This document shows positions 61,601-64,000 of a stretch of DNA of 64,000 nt, piece after piece. The notes beneath the pieces were generated by a model that saw only the letters and a list, made by a program, of their open reading frames with translations, had not been told where the DNA came from and made no database searches. Position numbers and translations under genes: made by a program. This DNA is from Nymphaea colorata (Eukaryota > Streptophyta > Magnoliopsida > Nymphaeales > Nymphaeaceae). The stretch covers positions 27,856,131 to 27,920,130 of the forward strand of contig NC_045140.1 in the NCBI RefSeq assembly GCF_008831285.2, given 5' to 3'. Position 1 is the stretch's first letter; each line of letters opens with the position of its first letter.

Positions 61601-63693
61601 ACAACTGACCTGAGTGCCCAGTGCTTGAATCCCAATCTGCTCTATGGCTGGCATTTGCAGCCAAAAGGCTATCAACCAGTGCACAAGCTGTTACTGAAGA
61701 CATGTACATAACCTTTTAAAGGTTTCTCAAGATATTCAATTTGGGTTCCATGCTACAGTACGCACTTCAGGTGTTAGAAATGATGCTGAAGGATCGGCTA
61801 CAAGCCTACAAGCTTACCATCAGTTGGCTGTTTCCTCGTGTTAGGCTTAATAAGGACATCCATAAGCCTTTCTATAGTTTGAGCATGTCCTATCCAACTG
61901 TGAACATAGTTGTGCTGAGTGAGCAAATATTCTATTTTCTTTATTGCAATAGCATTGGTAGAATTATTTCCTTTGCATTTTTTTTATAGCAAAACATGAG
62001 TGTAGATTGAAACTTAGAGAGTGTAAATGTTATGGGCGCCTTTAGCAATTGTTTCTCGCTGACCAAGTTCTGGGACCTTACTTAGCTTTATAGTCAAAAC
62101 ACTTGTACTGGCCTTCATAATGGTTTTCCCTGTGATGTTGGTGTAGTTAAATTAGTCAACTAACATGGTGAGCTCGAAGTGCAGATGTGCAAGTTCTTTC
62201 TACAGAAGCGATGTCGATTTGGTAGTACATGCCGATCATCCCATGGTATGTTCTTTTGTTGTAAGCATCTCAATCTTGGGTTAGTCATTTCCTTAGGAAG
62301 AGGAGAAGTGTGGCAATGCAGGTTCATTGTTTTAGCGTAAACTGAAACACAAGGCCATCGGTCTTATTCTCAGGATAGTATTTGCTGCTAGTCCATCATC
62401 CTTGTAAAATGCTTTTATTCTTTCCATTTTTGACATGGCAATGTCCTTTTTTTTCTTATTCCAACTTGGAATTACGGTTCAGTATTCCACTCATGCATTG
62501 GTCGGTGATTGCTCAACATGTGGTGGTTTCATATTCCAGTCCTGTGTTGGTCAGCGATTGTTTAACATGTGGTTGTATCTGTGGGTTCTATGCTCTATAT
62601 ATATATATGTATAATATCATATAAGCTCCTCAAGTGCTTCCGTTTTGCTCGGTTATTGTGATGCAACGTTGAACAGCAATACTGGCTTCTGGCTTGTGCA
62701 GGTATTGATGTTCCACTCTCATCATTGAAGCCACACGTGCCAACAATTTGGGGTAAATCATTTGTTGGTTTAGGTGTTTTTGCCCTTTCTGAAAGCAGTG
62801 TTGGCATATGGAGGGAAGCTGAGCTTGAATCCTGGGATGATGAACTCAAAATGGGCAATGTTGTTTTTAGGGATGACGGAAGTCACGCTAGGCTGGGGTG
62901 TGAAGCTCTTTCCTTGAGAGAGTATGCTGAAGATAGTGAAGAGACAAGTTCTGAAGACTCTGAGTCTGGTGAAAGTGATGATGATTCTGAACCAAATTCT
63001 CAGGGCATTGGCTTCTTGCAAGCAAGCACCGCACAGCAAGGTATACAAACAGAAACTGTCATGTTTGCTGACTGGGAGATTCACACTCGTGGTATAGCTT
63101 CAAAGATGATGGCTAACATGGGTTACCGCGAAGGGATGGGTTTAGGTGCATCAGGACAGGGAATTGTTAATCCAGTTAGTGTAAAAGTTCTTCCACCAAA
63201 GCAATCCCTTGATTTCATACGTGAATCTTTAGAGAATGGTGCAAATGAAAGCAGAAAGGCCAAAGGCCGAAGTAGAGGAGGTAAACGAAAACGTGAAAAG
63301 AAGTATGCAGAAGCTACACGAGCCCTAAAAGATGCAGAAGAGCGAGGTCCAGATGTCTTTGATTTCATTAACAACCAACTTGCGAATCAAAATGGAGTTC
63401 AAAGGGATTCAAGTAACCAAACAGGGAAAAGCAGCACACAAGTGAAACGGGAGAGGAAAGAAGACAGACAGTCACTGGTTGCATATGAAGAAGAAGTGAA
63501 GGACCTGCGCCTACGGATAGAGAAACTGGAAGAAATGGTGAACCGAAATCGGAAAGATAAGGCTGTCTGTGAAGCAGTTTCACGAAAGTTGGACGAGACT
63601 CGCAAGGCGTTAGCAGAGGCAGAGGCTATTCATGCATCTGCTTCTCATGCAGTGGTCAGCAAGGAAAAAGAAAAACGATGGTTGAAGTTCTGA
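58683..63693 (+). CDS. CCCH zinc-finger, Tudor-like and G-patch protein (ZGPAT-like)
   Basis: Four exons: 58683-58808, 59455-59769, 62185-62245 and 62702-63693 (TGA), coding 497 residues. The N-terminus ([20 protein letters not shown]) and the following [20 protein letters not shown] form a helical region. Residues about 105-147 ([20 protein letters not shown]) are the Tudor-like strand region. Exon 3 encodes one CCCH finger, C149-x7-C157-x5-C163-x3-H167. Residues 296-340 ([20 protein letters not shown]) are the G-patch, preceded by an acidic Ser/Glu/Asp run; a basic [13 protein letters not shown] patch and a C-terminal coiled coil ending [10 protein letters not shown] follow. Plant members are annotated as zinc finger CCCH domain-containing proteins 18/22; human ZGPAT is a transcription and splicing regulator. 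G-patch proteins usually activate DEAH helicases, so a nuclear RNA role is inferred. Exon 3 is only 61 nt after a 2.4-kb intron and is easily missed, which would remove the whole zinc finger. Confidence 0.95.
59770..62184 (+). other. Long intron 2 of the CCCH/G-patch gene
   Basis: There is no coding insert in these 2.4 kb. The central part (about 60450-61080) is A-rich on the plus strand and differs from its flanks, perhaps an inserted element in reverse orientation, but no terminal repeats were found. Confidence 0.5.
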
Positions 63694-64000
63694 TCAACGC
63701 TAGAAACGAATGAAACTTATTTTGAGGTCATGGTAGAATGGTGGCCCTCTTTTATCAGATAATTCGGCTCTTGGTCATGCCTGATAAAAGACGTCTTGGT
63801 GACAGCGTGCCAAAATCACCTAAGAATGCCATAAAAATTCGTGCGGGCGTCAAGGACTATGGTTTCATGTTTTAAGCAGCTGATACGGTAGGTTTTCTAC
63901 CTGAACTACACATTTTAATTTGGAAGAACTGCTTCTAGTTCGGAGACATCTGCCAGGTGCTGGAAGTTCTCACCCAATTTTCTCCATGGCGATGACTCAT
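63694..64000 (+). other. 3' flank of the CCCH/G-patch gene
   Basis: Probably the 3' UTR. The words CTTTTATCAGA and CCTGATAAAAG (63750-63790) are an inverted pair that could fold in the transcript. No further gene before the window ends. Confidence 0.5.

Overview
The window is nuclear DNA from a flowering plant. It is AT-rich, with intron-split genes, GT-AG junctions, long introns (one gene covers about 21.7 kb), (TA)n and (CT)n microsatellites and many small transposon remnants. All recognisable proteins are typical land-plant families: a PLS-type PPR protein, a heptahelical HHP protein, a Nudix-DPP III fusion and a plant CCCH/G-patch protein. I cannot place the species from sequence alone. 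Exon borders were worked out by hand from reading frame, splice consensus and family knowledge, and the coding phase closes in all five multi-exon genes.

Layout, left to right. (1) 922-1211 minus: first coding exon of a heptahelical HHP/ADIPOR-type membrane protein; the rest lies beyond the left edge. (2) 6929-8731 plus: intronless organelle-type PPR protein ending in E/E+ motifs. (3) 9446-9898 plus: small secreted Gly/Pro-rich wall-type protein with a clear TATA box. (4) 11532-15304 plus: five-exon SKA2-like kinetochore subunit. (5) 15305-22423: gene-poor, repeat-rich stretch with a decayed hAT-type transposase, a 76-bp tandem duplication, a C-rich block and a perfect 20-bp hairpin. (6) 22424-25564 minus: plastid-targeted Rossmann-fold protein of unknown reaction, five exons. 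(7) 27699-33802 minus: six-exon SERINC (TMS1-type) membrane protein, with a MITE in intron 5. (8) 35874-57542 minus: 21-exon NUDT3, a Nudix domain fused to an M49 dipeptidyl-peptidase III domain. Its introns hold a 1.16-kb non-autonomous hAT-like element and several tandem duplications. (9) 58683-63693 plus: four-exon CCCH + Tudor-like + G-patch protein (ZGPAT-like), head to head with NUDT3 across about 1.1 kb.

The genes are functionally unrelated housekeeping genes, as is normal for plant chromosomes; there is no operon or gene cluster. No strong candidate for a wholly new system was found. The most interesting items are two elements sharing hAT-like CTATGTCAC-type ends with 8-bp target duplications, one carrying GGTACGG arrays and two perfect internal hairpins; the pentapeptide (HECCH) zinc motif of the Nudix-DPP III fusion; and a possible in-frame 81-nt cassette exon in that gene.
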